Below are positions 9,401 through 18,188 of a DNA stretch of 64,000 bases, one piece after another (the first letter of the stretch is position 1; each line of letters opens with the position of its first letter). Position numbers and translations under genes: made by a program. The notes beneath the pieces were generated by a model that was given only the letters and a program-made list of their open reading frames with translations, did not search any database and was not told where the DNA came from. The stretch is taken from NCBI GenBank assembly GCA_019638255.1, contig JAHBUD010000001.1, positions 186,001 to 250,000 of the forward strand, written 5' to 3'. This DNA is from Cyclobacteriaceae bacterium (GTDB lineage Bacteria; Bacteroidota; Bacteroidia; Cytophagales; Cyclobacteriaceae).

Positions 9401-12400
9401 TTGCGGATTACCGCCTGTTCCCAACACTGTCATATTACCCAAAGAAGGCACGATGTTTATCCTGATGTTATTTTGCGTGGTAGTATTCAAACCTATTTGA
9501 ACTGTACCCGCACTGCTGATATTGTTAGATGTAGGGTTTATATACAAGTCAGGGTAAGACGATCCGTTTGTCTGACGTTCCATTGTAAGTGTGCCGCCTG
9601 TAAGGGTAAATCCACTCCCGCCATTATTTTCAATTTCAAAAACAGCCCTGGTATTGTTAGGGGCTATCGCGCAGTTGCGTCCACCCACGGTTACCGTTCC
9701 ACCGCTTTGGCTGTATACCAGCGCTCCTGCCAACGTAGTGGTTGGCCTGCGAACCGCTCCGTTAACGTAAAGCGTACCACCCGAAACAATAATTGATGGT
9801 AATCCGGCAGAAGCATACTGAATATCGTTATTAATATTATTAGCCGAGTTACCAACATTAACCACACCCCCAAGCACCTCAAGTGTGCCTGTCAATAATA
9901 AATCACTTCCATTGTCATTGGCTGTTGTAATGTTGACTGTACCGCTCTCTACAGCAAGCCTCGCTGATGAAGGAATTGAGAATGAATTAGCCCCGGCATT
10001 GATGAGTGTAAACGTTGCAGCTTTATTAAAGTGCATGGTACCATTAATCAAGGTTAACCATCCAGACGCCAGGCCGTTGGTTACTGTGCCGGCTACATCA
10101 AATGTTAACACAGGTGTTTGTGATGTTCCCTTGTCTAGAATAATCTGGCTGAGAGTCGTAGTTGCAGCACCGTTTGCACCGGTGAAACTTGAATTGGCTG
10201 CTCCTGCAAAGGTAACATCAAGATATCGGGCAGCAGTCTGCCTGAAATTCATTGTGCCATTGTTGATCATAGAGCCTCCTATCACTAATGTATGATTGCC
10301 TGTATTGGCATTCTGAACTTGAAGAGTGGAGCCGGAAGCCACAGTGATATCTCCATTGACTACAAATGAGGTTGAGGTTATGGCTGAATTACACGAAACC
10401 TGCAACGTTCCTGAATTGACGTTGATGCTATTGTTGACAGTAATTGTACGTGCTGCTGCAACATTAGTAGCCGTAATTCCTCCACTGGTTGTAAGGTCAT
10501 TGTAAACCGTAAGGTCGGTTGCCGGTAACGTTATCGTTTGGCCAGCGTTGGGGTTAATGAGCAGATCATAATAATTGCTCAATGCTATGGTAGCACTGGT
10601 GCTGGGTATGGTTTTAGTGGCACCGTACCATTCAACCCTTCCTCCACCTGGTCCGATAAAATTTGTAAAATCACCTGCTGGAAATGTTGCAGACGCAATC
10701 CGTAATGTACCTCTGCCAGTTATGGCACCTGTATTTACGCCAAACGTGTGGCCTGTAGTTGTGCCTAAATTCAATGTTGAGCCCGTTGCAATCTCAAGGC
10801 TTCCGCAACCTTTGTTGTTAGCTTCTGTTGTTACCGTGTGATTAATTACACCGTTACCAATTACTACCGGGCAAGTAGCGCATGGCTGAGAAACTGCGTT
10901 TGCCGGCCCACCTACCGCTGTGTTACTCCATGTACTTGCAGTACCCCAATTGGTATTTGCCCGGCTGTAATAAACGGTAACAACTCCAAATGCAGCAACG
11001 TTACCCGCAGTATATTCACCATCAAGTATATCGGCACTAAGGCCAGTCCAGCCAGTACCCGTGTTAAAGGTTGGTATAGCGGTGGTGCCTCCTCCAGCAG
11101 TTGCATTATAGGTTGGTCCGTAAGCCCAAGTAAAGGTAGCTCCATCATATCGGGCAGGCCTGTAATTAACTGACGCGGCATCGCGAGTTGCTGAACTGTA
11201 TGTATACGCAATATGCGAAACGGCTGAAATACCTGAAAACCCCGTGCTGCTAACGCGCCAATAATACTGAACACTTTGACCTGTTGTGGTAACATTCGGG
11301 TGTGCCCCGGCTACAGGCTGTACGGTTATTCTACCTGCGTTAGTAGCTGTAACATTTATTGTAACTGGTGTATAAGCAATGGTTGTTGAACCCACCGGAA
11401 ATAGTAAGGAAACTCCTGAAGATGCTGCACGGGTTAATCCACCATCATTTCGTAATCCACGGGTAATGATTCGTCTGGTGTTGCCAAACGCCACACCGGT
11501 TGCATCATTGCTAAAAATCCCTCCTAATACAACAAGGTTATTTAACCCTATATCCAGGCTACTGTTAGCGGAAAATAATCTCAAGTTGTCTGTAATTGTT
11601 TGATTGCCTGTTACGGTTACTGTACCGTTGGTTTGTATGCGAAGCGTTCCGAATGTTCCGTTATTACCACCAATGGTTGTAGGGCCGTTCACATTAATTA
11701 AGCCTGCTCCGGTGTGAATAGCGCTGTTACTTAAGGAAGAAGTAACGTTTAGTGTTTTTCCACCATCATTCAATGTTCCTGAGTTTAAAACAAGATTACC
11801 AATAGTGCCTGCCGAAGGTATATTGCTGCTGCCTGATAAAGTAAGCACTCCGCCTTGTTTTGTCATTACAACTGTTGCATTCGCCAAGGTGCTTACTGTT
11901 CCTTCGTTTGTCCAGAGTTGATCGACTGATCCATTAAACGTAATAGTGTTTGTGCCAGAGGTAAGGGTGGTTCCGGATTGAACCGTCAGGTCCCTTCCGA
12001 CTGCAAGATTATTACTGTTACAATTAAGTGTTGCCGAGTTTCCGGTTATAATGGTAAGATCATTCAGCACAACCAAAGGCTGTGCAGCCAAATTATCCGG
12101 GTTGTTTGTTGCATCAGCATCATCAAATGCCATGGCATTAAGGTTCGCCACCGATGTTCCTCCCGCTGTCGGTTTAATAATATTAAGGTTATAAAACGGT
12201 GCGGTTGATGTAATGGTAAAATTGATATTGGAAGGTGGCAGGTAAGCATTTACCGTTCCGCCTGCAACTTCAATATTAGATGTTGCGGCCTTGATCATTA
12301 TTCCGCCATTTACGCTTACACCCCCTATAGTAGGAAGGCCAACATTCAATGTGCCCCCGGTCATAGTAAAACTGCAAGTAGTATACGGCAAAGCAAATCG

Positions 12401-14920
12401 CGGATAGGTATTGAGCACAACGCCAGAGGTAACAGTAGTACCTACATTTACAGTACCGCCCGTTTGAGTGTAGGCAAAATTATTTCCTGTTCCAAGGTAG
12501 GTTGTGCGAAATTGCCAGGTGTTTACTGTTCCACCTTCTACCAAGATGGTGCCCGAGCCACCGCCAAGTAGTCCACGTGAGTAACCGGTAGTAATGGTTC
12601 CATCCGTAACCCTTAACAATCCGAAAACATAAACTTGTCTTCCGTTGTCACCTGTATCAGTGGTGTTGGTAACCTGAATGTTTACATTAGGGCTGTTCAT
12701 CCATAATGCCCCGCTTTGAGGTATTGGCCAACCTCCACCAATTCCGCCTCCACCATTCACTACAAGAGAAGGAATGTTAATTGTGCCGGTTAATTGAAGC
12801 GTTCCGTTTTGAATAGACAAATTGTTATCCGATATAAATTGTGGTGCAGCACCAGAATAATTTTGATTGTTCGGTCCAAACAACCTGAAATTTGCCTCAC
12901 TGCTTGAATTTATTGTTAGCATGGCTTGCTGGCCGGTGCCCTTGTTTACAATTAACCGGTAAAAATCAGTTTGATTATTACAAATCACCTCAGTATTCAT
13001 TAGCCCGCTGAATGTAACATTTACCGCACGACCAGTTAGCGCAGAAGTGTAAATATTACCATTGGTATAGTTTGCGTCTGAAAGTGTGGCAAAAGTATCA
13101 TCGAAGAACTTGATGGACCCTTCATTGGTCAGGTTACCGAAAATAGTAAGTGTATGTTGGTTAGCTGGATTTCCGGTTCCGGCACGTATTCTCCCGTTGG
13201 CAGATACAGTAAGGTTACCCGCTAAAGAAATGGTGCGTTGTGTGTTGGCACCATCATTAATCTGCCAGGTTACTGAACCGCTTCCGCCTGTTTGTGTAAT
13301 GTTCAGGTTTCCGTTAATAGTGAGGTTGTTGGCTGTTACAAATGTTATAGGTGAATTAGAGTCGTTTGTAAACAGAAGGTTGTTATAGGTTGTTTGTGCC
13401 GCTGAAAGTGTTCCGCTTGTATTGTAATATTCAATCGTACCACCGGTAGCTGCAACAAAGCTGGCATAGGCACCCGAGGGTAATGCCGTTCCGCGAATGC
13501 GCAACAAACCACCACCTGTTATGGCGCCCAACGTATGGCCCGTGGTATTGTCCATATCCAAAATGCCACCAGCCTGAATGGTTGTGCTGCCTAATACCAA
13601 ATTGTCAAGATCAACCGTAACAGTAAACCCATTAATAATAACCACTTCATCGCCTGCTTGAGGGGATTGTGAAAGTGGGTTAACCAATGTTGTTACTGAA
13701 GGATCAAGCGTCCATATATCGGGGTTTGCCCAATTACCTGTTTGATAACTATACCAGGTATTGGGATACGCAGTTGATGTACCGATGGTATAGTAATAGG
13801 TGCCCGTACCTAATGTCTGGGCGGCTGATGAAGCTGTAAAAAACCCTGTGCCCCCTGGCGCAGTACCCGTGACTGTTGTCCAACCACCGGTGGTGAAGTT
13901 TAAAAACCATGCTGTACTATAGTTTGCTAAAACATCGCCTGTTGAAATATCTGTACCCGAATTGTAATGGTAATTGCCGTTCGCCAATGTGGTGTTGTTA
14001 CCATTTCCTGAAACAATTAATCGAAAAACTCTTCGCAATTGCCCGAGCACACTTGGGTTGTAAATGGCTTTTACTGCGAGTGTACTGTTATTCGTAGGTG
14101 CCGTTGCGATAGTTGATGATGAAAGATCGACAGGTGTATAACCTCCTGTCGCTGTTCCAATCGGGTAAACAATGCGCCAGGTGTTTACGTTGTTGTTGGT
14201 TATTTTAATCAACTGGCTGTTATCACTATTGATTCCATCAAGTTGAATATACCGTGAACTGTTATTACCGGTTATGGTTGCAGCAATTGCCAGTGTTACA
14301 TTGGCTGTACCGCTTACAACGATAAGACCATTTGCTGCAAAATTGAGTACGCCATCAATCTGAATACCCGCGTTTACAGTAATGTTATTGCCACTACCTG
14401 TGTTGAGCGTAAAATTCTGAAATATGTAAGTTCCTGGGCCGCTTATCGATTGATCTGATGAACTATTGAAAACTGCCACACCGGTATCTGCCGAGAAATT
14501 GAGATTCAGTGTGCCATCATTGACTATGCTGCCCCCTACATTAACTGTTCTGGTTCCCCCTCCATTTCCTCCCGTCCTAAAAGTACCTGATGAGTTTATT
14601 GTAATATTGCCTGATATATTCAAAATTGAAGCTTGATCGGCATTTTCTCCTATCACAAGTGTTCCACTTGCTCCGGCAGCATGAACAATAAGTTCAGCGG
14701 CATTTGCTGTCGTATTACTTTGAATGGTAACCGTGTGCCCATTGCCAATTCGCACAATTGAAGCAGCATCAGGCTGACAGCCACACGTACCACCTGTGTG
14801 CCCTGTAGTTGACCATGTATTGTTATTCGCCCAATTGCCTGTTTGGCGGCTATAAAGAGTTTGAGCATGAGAAGTGCCCCACAAACTGACCGCAGCCAGC
14901 ATACAAAAAATGATACGCAT
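6479..14920 (-). CDS. Giant T9SS-secreted repeat protein (adhesin-like)
   Basis: About 2813 residues from the ATG at 14920, chosen because it begins a clean Sec signal peptide (MRIIFCMLAAVSLWGTSHAQ). A Met 18 codons upstream is less likely. The body is rich in Gly, Thr, Ser and Asn and is built of beta-strand repeats. Four large blocks each open with a tryptophan motif (SRQTGNWANNNTWS, SYQTGNWANPDIWT, SRANTNWGTASTWS, GGSWNDPNSWTLQ) near residues 25, 390, 1320 and 2210. Each opening is followed by a segment like IGNGHTVTI or VIINGFTVTV. A second motif recurs four times (PIGTATGGYTPVDL, PVGSTTIAYTPVTI, VGTQNNFTPVVV, PLGSISANRFRPAV). Near the C terminus an Ig/FN3-like domain (VELFWETASEIDNDYFTVER) precedes a type A T9SS sorting domain (NVFPNP ... 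GIYFVKAG). It is probably cell-surface or released, perhaps for adhesion or gliding. No enzymatic motif was seen. Confidence 0.85.
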   Translation of the reverse strand: MRIIFCMLAAVSLWGTSHAQTLYSRQTGNWANNNTWSTTGHTGGTCGCQPDAASIVRIGNGHTVTIQSNTTANAAELIVHAAGASGTLVIGENADQASILNISGNITINSSGTFRTGGNGGGTRTVNVGGSIVNDGTLNLNFSADTGVAVFNSSSDQSISGPGTYIFQNFTLNTGSGNNITVNAGIQIDGVLNFAANGLIVVSGTANVTLAIAATITGNNSSRYIQLDGINSDNSQLIKITNNNVNTWRIVYPIGTATGGYTPVDLSSSTIATAPTNNSTLAVKAIYNPSVLGQLRRVFRLIVSGNGNNTTLANGNYHYNSGTDISTGDVLANYSTAWFLNFTTGGWTTVTGTAPGGTGFFTASSAAQTLGTGTYYYTIGTSTAYPNTWYSYQTGNWANPDIWTLDPSVTTLVNPLSQSPQAGDEVVIINGFTVTVDLDNLVLGSTTIQAGGILDMDNTTGHTLGAITGGGLLRIRGTALPSGAYASFVAATGGTIEYYNTSGTLSAAQTTYNNLLFTNDSNSPITFVTANNLTINGNLNITQTGGSGSVTWQINDGANTQRTISLAGNLTVSANGRIRAGTGNPANQHTLTIFGNLTNEGSIKFFDDTFATLSDANYTNGNIYTSALTGRAVNVTFSGLMNTEVICNNQTDFYRLIVNKGTGQQAMLTINSSSEANFRLFGPNNQNYSGAAPQFISDNNLSIQNGTLQLTGTINIPSLVVNGGGGIGGGWPIPQSGALWMNSPNVNIQVTNTTDTGDNGRQVYVFGLLRVTDGTITTGYSRGLLGGGSGTILVEGGTVNTWQFRTTYLGTGNNFAYTQTGGTVNVGTTVTSGVVLNTYPRFALPYTTCSFTMTGGTLNVGLPTIGGVSVNGGIMIKAATSNIEVAGGTVNAYLPPSNINFTITSTAPFYNLNIIKPTAGGTSVANLNAMAFDDADATNNPDNLAAQPLVVLNDLTIITGNSATLNCNSNNLAVGRDLTVQSGTTLTSGTNTITFNGSVDQLWTNEGTVSTLANATVVMTKQGGVLTLSGSSNIPSAGTIGNLVLNSGTLNDGGKTLNVTSSLSNSAIHTGAGLINVNGPTTIGGNNGTFGTLRIQTNGTVTVTGNQTITDNLRLFSANSSLDIGLNNLVVLGGIFSNDATGVAFGNTRRIITRGLRNDGGLTRAASSGVSLLFPVGSTTIAYTPVTINVTATNAGRITVQPVAGAHPNVTTTGQSVQYYWRVSSTGFSGISAVSHIAYTYSSATRDAASVNYRPARYDGATFTWAYGPTYNATAGGGTTAIPTFNTGTGWTGLSADILDGEYTAGNVAAFGVVTVYYSRANTNWGTASTWSNTAVGGPANAVSQPCATCPVVIGNGVINHTVTTEANNKGCGSLEIATGSTLNLGTTTGHTFGVNTGAITGRGTLRIASATFPAGDFTNFIGPGGGRVEWYGATKTIPSTSATIALSNYYDLLINPNAGQTITLPATDLTVYNDLTTSGGITATNVAAARTITVNNSINVNSGTLQVSCNSAITSTSFVVNGDITVASGSTLQVQNANTGNHTLVIGGSMINNGTMNFRQTAARYLDVTFAGAANSSFTGANGAATTTLSQIILDKGTSQTPVLTFDVAGTVTNGLASGWLTLINGTMHFNKAATFTLINAGANSFSIPSSARLAVESGTVNITTANDNGSDLLLTGTLEVLGGVVNVGNSANNINNDIQYASAGLPSIIVSGGTLYVNGAVRRPTTTLAGALVYSQSGGTVTVGGRNCAIAPNNTRAVFEIENNGGSGFTLTGGTLTMERQTNGSSYPDLYINPTSNNISSAGTVQIGLNTTTQNNIRINIVPSLGNMTVLGTGGNPQTVIMQSSPLATSGTLTINTGSTLNTNALDVTIGGDLTINGTYNGSNNTTIFNGAGAQAAALSASSQFQNITVDKPSGTVTLSGTSPTITNLNLFSGVLNVGALGLTVQGNVVNNSSQIGSGAIVMSGNSTVQSITSSGGSFTNLTLGGAAATKNVSVNGALTINGTLNFATTSRYLTIGSSELTFGTGGAVTGAGSTAFIRTNGVASDAGVVKLWPVAGASSFTYAVGTQNNFTPVVVTLTVSSAGSLTIAPVNSRHPTANIGSSERVLNYYWILGRGSSLVYSATGSHVYSFPTTLMGGTGGTLAAGYLDLSNPVGWITSAHGGSATGTTMTYTNLLGTNLPLANNTYHLTVGTVNTLPNPIVPVYSRLANANVSNPLVGGSWNDPNSWTLQADGLGAPLGSAPFGAPVVILSGARINMNVNARNNFNTTINGMLVVGTSFGHSFGNISGTGTLRTSTNTFPAGTYTSFVSATGGTIEYVAPMTMNNRNTYNNLSIIGAGTVIMTATNLVLNGNVSVAAGATLSNTANNANITMAGNWTNNGSFNAGTGTVTFNSTTTQSISGTTTFNNVIVGKPGGTLSLSGAGATTVNGQLTLTNGIVVTSSTHLLTLGATATSPGASINSYVSGPMRKVINLTGTYSFPLGSISANRFRPAVIGSTTAVDTWTAEYVANDPSTDGLNRNAINIANIAKVSGFEYWNISRSGATTASVTLSYNTGSYIPPDIGNVANLRVARWNGSQWDLPPGGGAFSQTGNNITGTVMVTNVTSFSPFTLSSLDSDSPLPVQLIDFRAHVLNEAVELFWETASEIDNDYFTVERSLTGEQFISIGTFPGKGTTTEYHRYSLKDFNPVNGTAYYRLKQTDFDGTFSYSKVIAVTYRGPNIAFINVFPNPITNNDVNIEIKGFDKAEVVPVIIVDQLGRECYRIVLTTDESGFASYQLVFDTPLAAGIYFVKAGPLLSLTKRVIVAPRVTQ

Positions 14921-15052
14921 GATTAAAAGCCTTAATACTTGAAATGCAATTGAAAATCTATGAGTTAACCACATTTTACAACGACAGGTTACCCGATTAT
15001 AAAGGTAAAAAATATTATGATTTACACCCCAAAATATAGGAACATGGGTGGC

Positions 15053-16525
15053 TTACTTACGGCTATAGTTAGGTGCCTCCCGTGTAATGGCCACATCATG
15101 TGGATGACTTTCCACAACGCCTGCGGTGGTAATTTTAACAAAGCGGGCTTTCTTCAACGCTTCCAGATTCTTAGCTCCACAATACCCCATGCCTGCGCGC
15201 AACCCGCCAACCATTTGATAAAGTACTTCGGATACCAGCCCTTTAAAAGGCACCCGGCCTGAAATACCCTCTGGTACTAACTTCTTAATATCATCTTCAA
15301 CATCCTGAAAGTATCGGTCCTTCGAACCTACTTCCATGGCCTCCAAGGAACCCATACCGCGATATGATTTAAACTTTCGGCTTTCATAAATAATGACTTC
15401 CCCGGGAGCTTCTTCTGTACCGGCTAATAATGAACCAATCATCACACTATCCGCACCGGCCGCAATGGCCTTTACCAGATCACCTGAAAAACGAATACCA
15501 CCATCGGCAATAACCGGAACACCGGAATCCTTCAACGCTTTGGATGATTCATATACCGCAGAAAGCTGAGGAAGACCAACACCTGCTACTACACGGGTTG
15601 TACAAATACTACCAGGACCTACACCTACCTTGACAGCATCAGCTCCGGCTTTAGCCAAAGCACGAGCCGCCTCTCCAGTTGCAATGTTCCCAACCACCAC
15701 ATCCAGCTCCGGATATTTTTTCTTCACACGCTTCGCAGCTTCAATAACACCTTTGGAGTGGCCGTGAGCCGTGTCGATGGTGATCACATCAACACCCGCA
15801 TTCTTCAGCGCCTCTATACGATCAAGAATATCAGGTGTTACTCCAACAGCAGCGCCAACACGCAAGCGTCCGAATTTATCCTGACAGGCATTCGGTTTGT
15901 TTTTCTTCTTCTGAATATCACGAAACGTGATGAGTCCCGTTAATTTTCCCTTTTTATTAACGATGGGCAGTTTCTCAATTTTATACTCTTGTAAAATTAT
16001 CTCCGCTTTTTCCAGGGTGATGCTTTCCGTTGCCGTAACCAGATTTTCGCGGGTCATTATTCTTTCTACCGGTACGCTCAGATCTTTTTGAAAACGCAGG
16101 TCACGATTAGTAATAATGCCCAGAAGTTTTCCGTTGCCGTCCACCACTGGTATTCCTCCAATTTTGAATTCGCGCATAATTTTCTCGGCATCCTGTACCG
16201 TGGAATTTACACTCAATGTTATCGGATCGAGAATCATACCGCTTTGTGAGCGCTTAACTTTACGCACCTGCTCAGCCTGCTGATCGATTCGCATATTCTT
16301 GTGAATGAATCCCAAACCCCCTTCCAGTGCCATGCTAATGGCCAAATCGGCCTCCGTTACAGTATCCATAGCGGCAGAGACTATGGGAATATTAAGCTTT
16401 ATATTTCGGGTTAACTTTCCGCTGATGTTGGTATCTCGAGGGAGTATTTCGGAATAACCGGGCACCAAAAGTACATCATCGTATGTAAGGGCTTCAAACA
16501 GGAATTTGGTGGTTTTTGGAGGCAT
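15053..16525 (-). CDS. guaB: Inosine-5'-monophosphate dehydrogenase
   Basis: IMPDH oxidises IMP to XMP with NAD+, the committed step of guanine nucleotide synthesis in the cytoplasm. At 490 residues it is full length. The catalytic loop is intact ([17 protein letters not shown], with the nucleophilic Cys). The flap and IMP-binding parts are visible as [15 protein letters not shown] and [10 protein letters not shown]. Two CBS domains are inserted at about residues 95-210 ([18 protein letters not shown] and [18 protein letters not shown]). The start [20 protein letters not shown] is the usual IMPDH beginning. It is monocistronic, divergent from the RlpA gene and 133 nt upstream of the giant secreted-protein gene. 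Confidence 0.97.
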   Translation of the reverse strand: MPPKTTKFLFEALTYDDVLLVPGYSEILPRDTNISGKLTRNIKLNIPIVSAAMDTVTEADLAISMALEGGLGFIHKNMRIDQQAEQVRKVKRSQSGMILDPITLSVNSTVQDAEKIMREFKIGGIPVVDGNGKLLGIITNRDLRFQKDLSVPVERIMTRENLVTATESITLEKAEIILQEYKIEKLPIVNKKGKLTGLITFRDIQKKKNKPNACQDKFGRLRVGAAVGVTPDILDRIEALKNAGVDVITIDTAHGHSKGVIEAAKRVKKKYPELDVVVGNIATGEAARALAKAGADAVKVGVGPGSICTTRVVAGVGLPQLSAVYESSKALKDSGVPVIADGGIRFSGDLVKAIAAGADSVMIGSLLAGTEEAPGEVIIYESRKFKSYRGMGSLEAMEVGSKDRYFQDVEDDIKKLVPEGISGRVPFKGLVSEVLYQMVGGLRAGMGYCGAKNLEALKKARFVKITTAGVVESHPHDVAITREAPNYSRK

Positions 16526-16639
16526 GGCAAATAATTTACGATCTATTATTTGCCGGGCAAAGCTAGGCTAATTTGGTGATTAACCAATGAACCAATTACC
16601 AATAATGCCATTAACTTTGAGTGCAGAAAATTAAGGACC

Positions 16640-17323
16640 ATGATTACACGGATTGTTGCATTTTCTTTTTGGCTTGTCGGATGGTGCGCTGTGGCACAAA
16701 CACAAACCGGCAAAGCTTCCTTTTATGCAGATAAGTTTGAAGGAAAGCCAACAGCCAGTGGAGAAAAATACAGGCACAACAAATTAACAGCAGCACACAA
16801 AACCCTACCCTTTGGGACGAAAGTGCGTGTTACTAACCTGGTTAACAATCAAAATGTTGAAGTGATAATTAATGACCGCGGACCCTACGTTGACGGACGC
16901 ATTATTGACTTATCAAAGTCGGCTGCTGAAAAGCTTGGTTTTGTTAACCAGGGGTTGGCAGAAGTAAGTATTGATGTTATAGATGCCGGAGAAGGTAAGA
17001 CCAGCGATCCCATCAGGCCTATCGGCCAGGTTTCGGTAGATGAAAAAGAGTTTTACCATTTCGAAACAACAAGGTTCAAGCCTACAGGCTTCGGTGTACA
17101 AATCGGCACATACCAGGAACTTGTTAACCTGATGAGGCTTGCTGAAAACCTTAAGAGTTCGTATCAGAAAAAGGTGACGGTTCAGGTTAAAATCATCAAC
17201 GGCATTAAATATTATGCCCTTATTCTCGGTCAATTTCCAAACCGACCTAAGGCAGGGCAATTCAAACTTGAACTCCAGTCGAAATTTCCAGATGCCTTCA
17301 TTGTAGAGTTTGGAAAGCTTTAG
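16640..17323 (+). CDS. rlpA: RlpA-like septal ring lytic transglycosylase with SPOR domain
   Basis: A 227-residue exported protein with signal peptide ITRIVAFSFWLVGWCAVAQ. The double-psi beta-barrel RlpA domain follows at about residues 22-115. It has the family motifs GKASFYADKFEGKPTASGE, LPFGTKVRVTNL, NDRGPYVDGRIIDLS and AAEKLGF. A C-terminal SPOR domain (GFGVQIGTYQELVNL to FPDAFIVEFGK) should bind denuded septal peptidoglycan. The known RlpA role is cleavage of glycan strands lacking stem peptides, or septal organisation. The gene stands alone, divergent from guaB. Without a lipobox it is predicted to be periplasmic rather than membrane anchored. Confidence 0.88.
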   Translation: MITRIVAFSFWLVGWCAVAQTQTGKASFYADKFEGKPTASGEKYRHNKLTAAHKTLPFGTKVRVTNLVNNQNVEVIINDRGPYVDGRIIDLSKSAAEKLGFVNQGLAEVSIDVIDAGEGKTSDPIRPIGQVSVDEKEFYHFETTRFKPTGFGVQIGTYQELVNLMRLAENLKSSYQKKVTVQVKIINGIKYYALILGQFPNRPKAGQFKLELQSKFPDAFIVEFGKL

Positions 17324-17362
17324 GGGGGATAAACTTCTCCCTCCCCATGGCCATATATCAAC

Positions 17363-17389
17363 TTAAAGTGCTGATTTTTAGCACTTTAA
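17363..17389. promoter_or_regulatory. 27-bp perfect palindrome upstream of the TetR operon
   Basis: Arms TTAAAGTGCT (17363-17372) and AGCACTTTAA (17380-17389) match perfectly around a 7-nt spacer. It lies 40 nt after the rlpA stop and about 118 nt before the tetR start. It is followed by A residues rather than T residues on the plus strand, so it is not a standard rlpA terminator. It could be an operator or a 3' hairpin. Confidence 0.4.
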
Positions 17390-17468
17390 AAAAAATAACA
17401 ACGTCATCTTGCCATACGGGAAGAGATTTGCTACAAAAAATCAAAAATTTTTGAACTTTTTAGTAACC

Positions 17469-17484
17469 CTATCGTTTAGGATAG
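17469..17484. promoter_or_regulatory. Inverted repeat near the tetR start, candidate operator/promoter
   Basis: CTATC and GATAG arms flank a 6-nt spacer, centred about 30 nt before the tetR ATG. Immediately downstream, TATATTTG at 17494-17501 matches the Bacteroidota -7 consensus TAnnTTTG, although it would leave a very short leader. I saw no clear -33 TTTG at standard spacing. The position suits autoregulation by the TetR protein, which is inference. Confidence 0.3.
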
Positions 17485-17506
17485 CATTACTATTATATTT
17501 GATAGG

Positions 17507-18184
17507 ATGGCTATTGTTTCTTTTAGGCTTACCGATGCCCTGTTTTTGCGCGATCCGCAGAGCACTGAATTAGGGCAAAAGATTGTTAATTCCAGTGTTC
17601 ATTTAATCGACAACCTGGGATTCGACCAGTTTACATTTAAAAAGCTGGCAGAGGAAATCAATTCGACTGAGGCTTCTATTTACCGCTACTTCGAAAATAA
17701 GCATCGGCTACTACTTTACCTATTAGACTGGTATTGGACCTGGGTTGATTATAAATTTGATTTGCACACCAATAACATCACTGACGCACGCGAAAGGTTA
17801 TCGATCTGTATCAAAATTTTAACAGAAGAGAAAAAAGATGATGTGCTTACAACGGCCATGGACGCTAATGCCCTTCAGCGCATCATCATATCGGAATTCG
17901 AAAAGTCGTACCTGACCAAGCAGGTGGATGCTGACAATCGTGATGGTGTATTTCTGCCCTTTAAAAAGGTTTGCCATAAAATTGCTCAAATTGTTAAGGA
18001 AATTAATCCGGAATACCCTTACCCGCATGCACTGGTAAGCACACTGGTGCTTTCGGCCACGCATCAACTTTACTATGCAGAGCATTTACCTTCGCTTACC
18101 GATATAAAGTTTCAACCGACAACGCATTATAGTCAGTTGCATACATTCATAAACCAACTTGCGCTTAGCGCCTTACAGTCTTGA
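17507..18184 (+). CDS. TetR/AcrR-family transcriptional regulator
   Basis: A 225-residue protein whose N-terminal HTH reads FDQFTFKKLAEEINSTEASI then YRYFENKHRLLLYLL, the standard TetR pattern. The remaining ~150 residues would form the ligand-binding domain and match no specific subfamily I recognise. It is the first gene of a plus-strand operon with an ABC exporter (4-nt gap), an HlyD-type adaptor and a TolC-like channel. It therefore most likely represses that exporter and is released by a substrate. Candidate operators lie in the 183-bp upstream gap. Confidence 0.85.
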   Translation: MAIVSFRLTDALFLRDPQSTELGQKIVNSSVHLIDNLGFDQFTFKKLAEEINSTEASIYRYFENKHRLLLYLLDWYWTWVDYKFDLHTNNITDARERLSICIKILTEEKKDDVLTTAMDANALQRIIISEFEKSYLTKQVDADNRDGVFLPFKKVCHKIAQIVKEINPEYPYPHALVSTLVLSATHQLYYAEHLPSLTDIKFQPTTHYSQLHTFINQLALSALQS

Positions 18185-18188
18185 AACT

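Noticed and set aside
7251..13388. Many plus-strand frames opposite the giant secreted-protein gene
   Set aside because: They are antisense shadows of a low-complexity Gly/Thr/Asn-rich coding sequence, with no signals, motifs or start context of their own.
17363..17389. Intrinsic terminator of rlpA
   Set aside because: The hairpin is followed by A rather than T residues on the rlpA strand, so it is listed as a palindrome of uncertain role.
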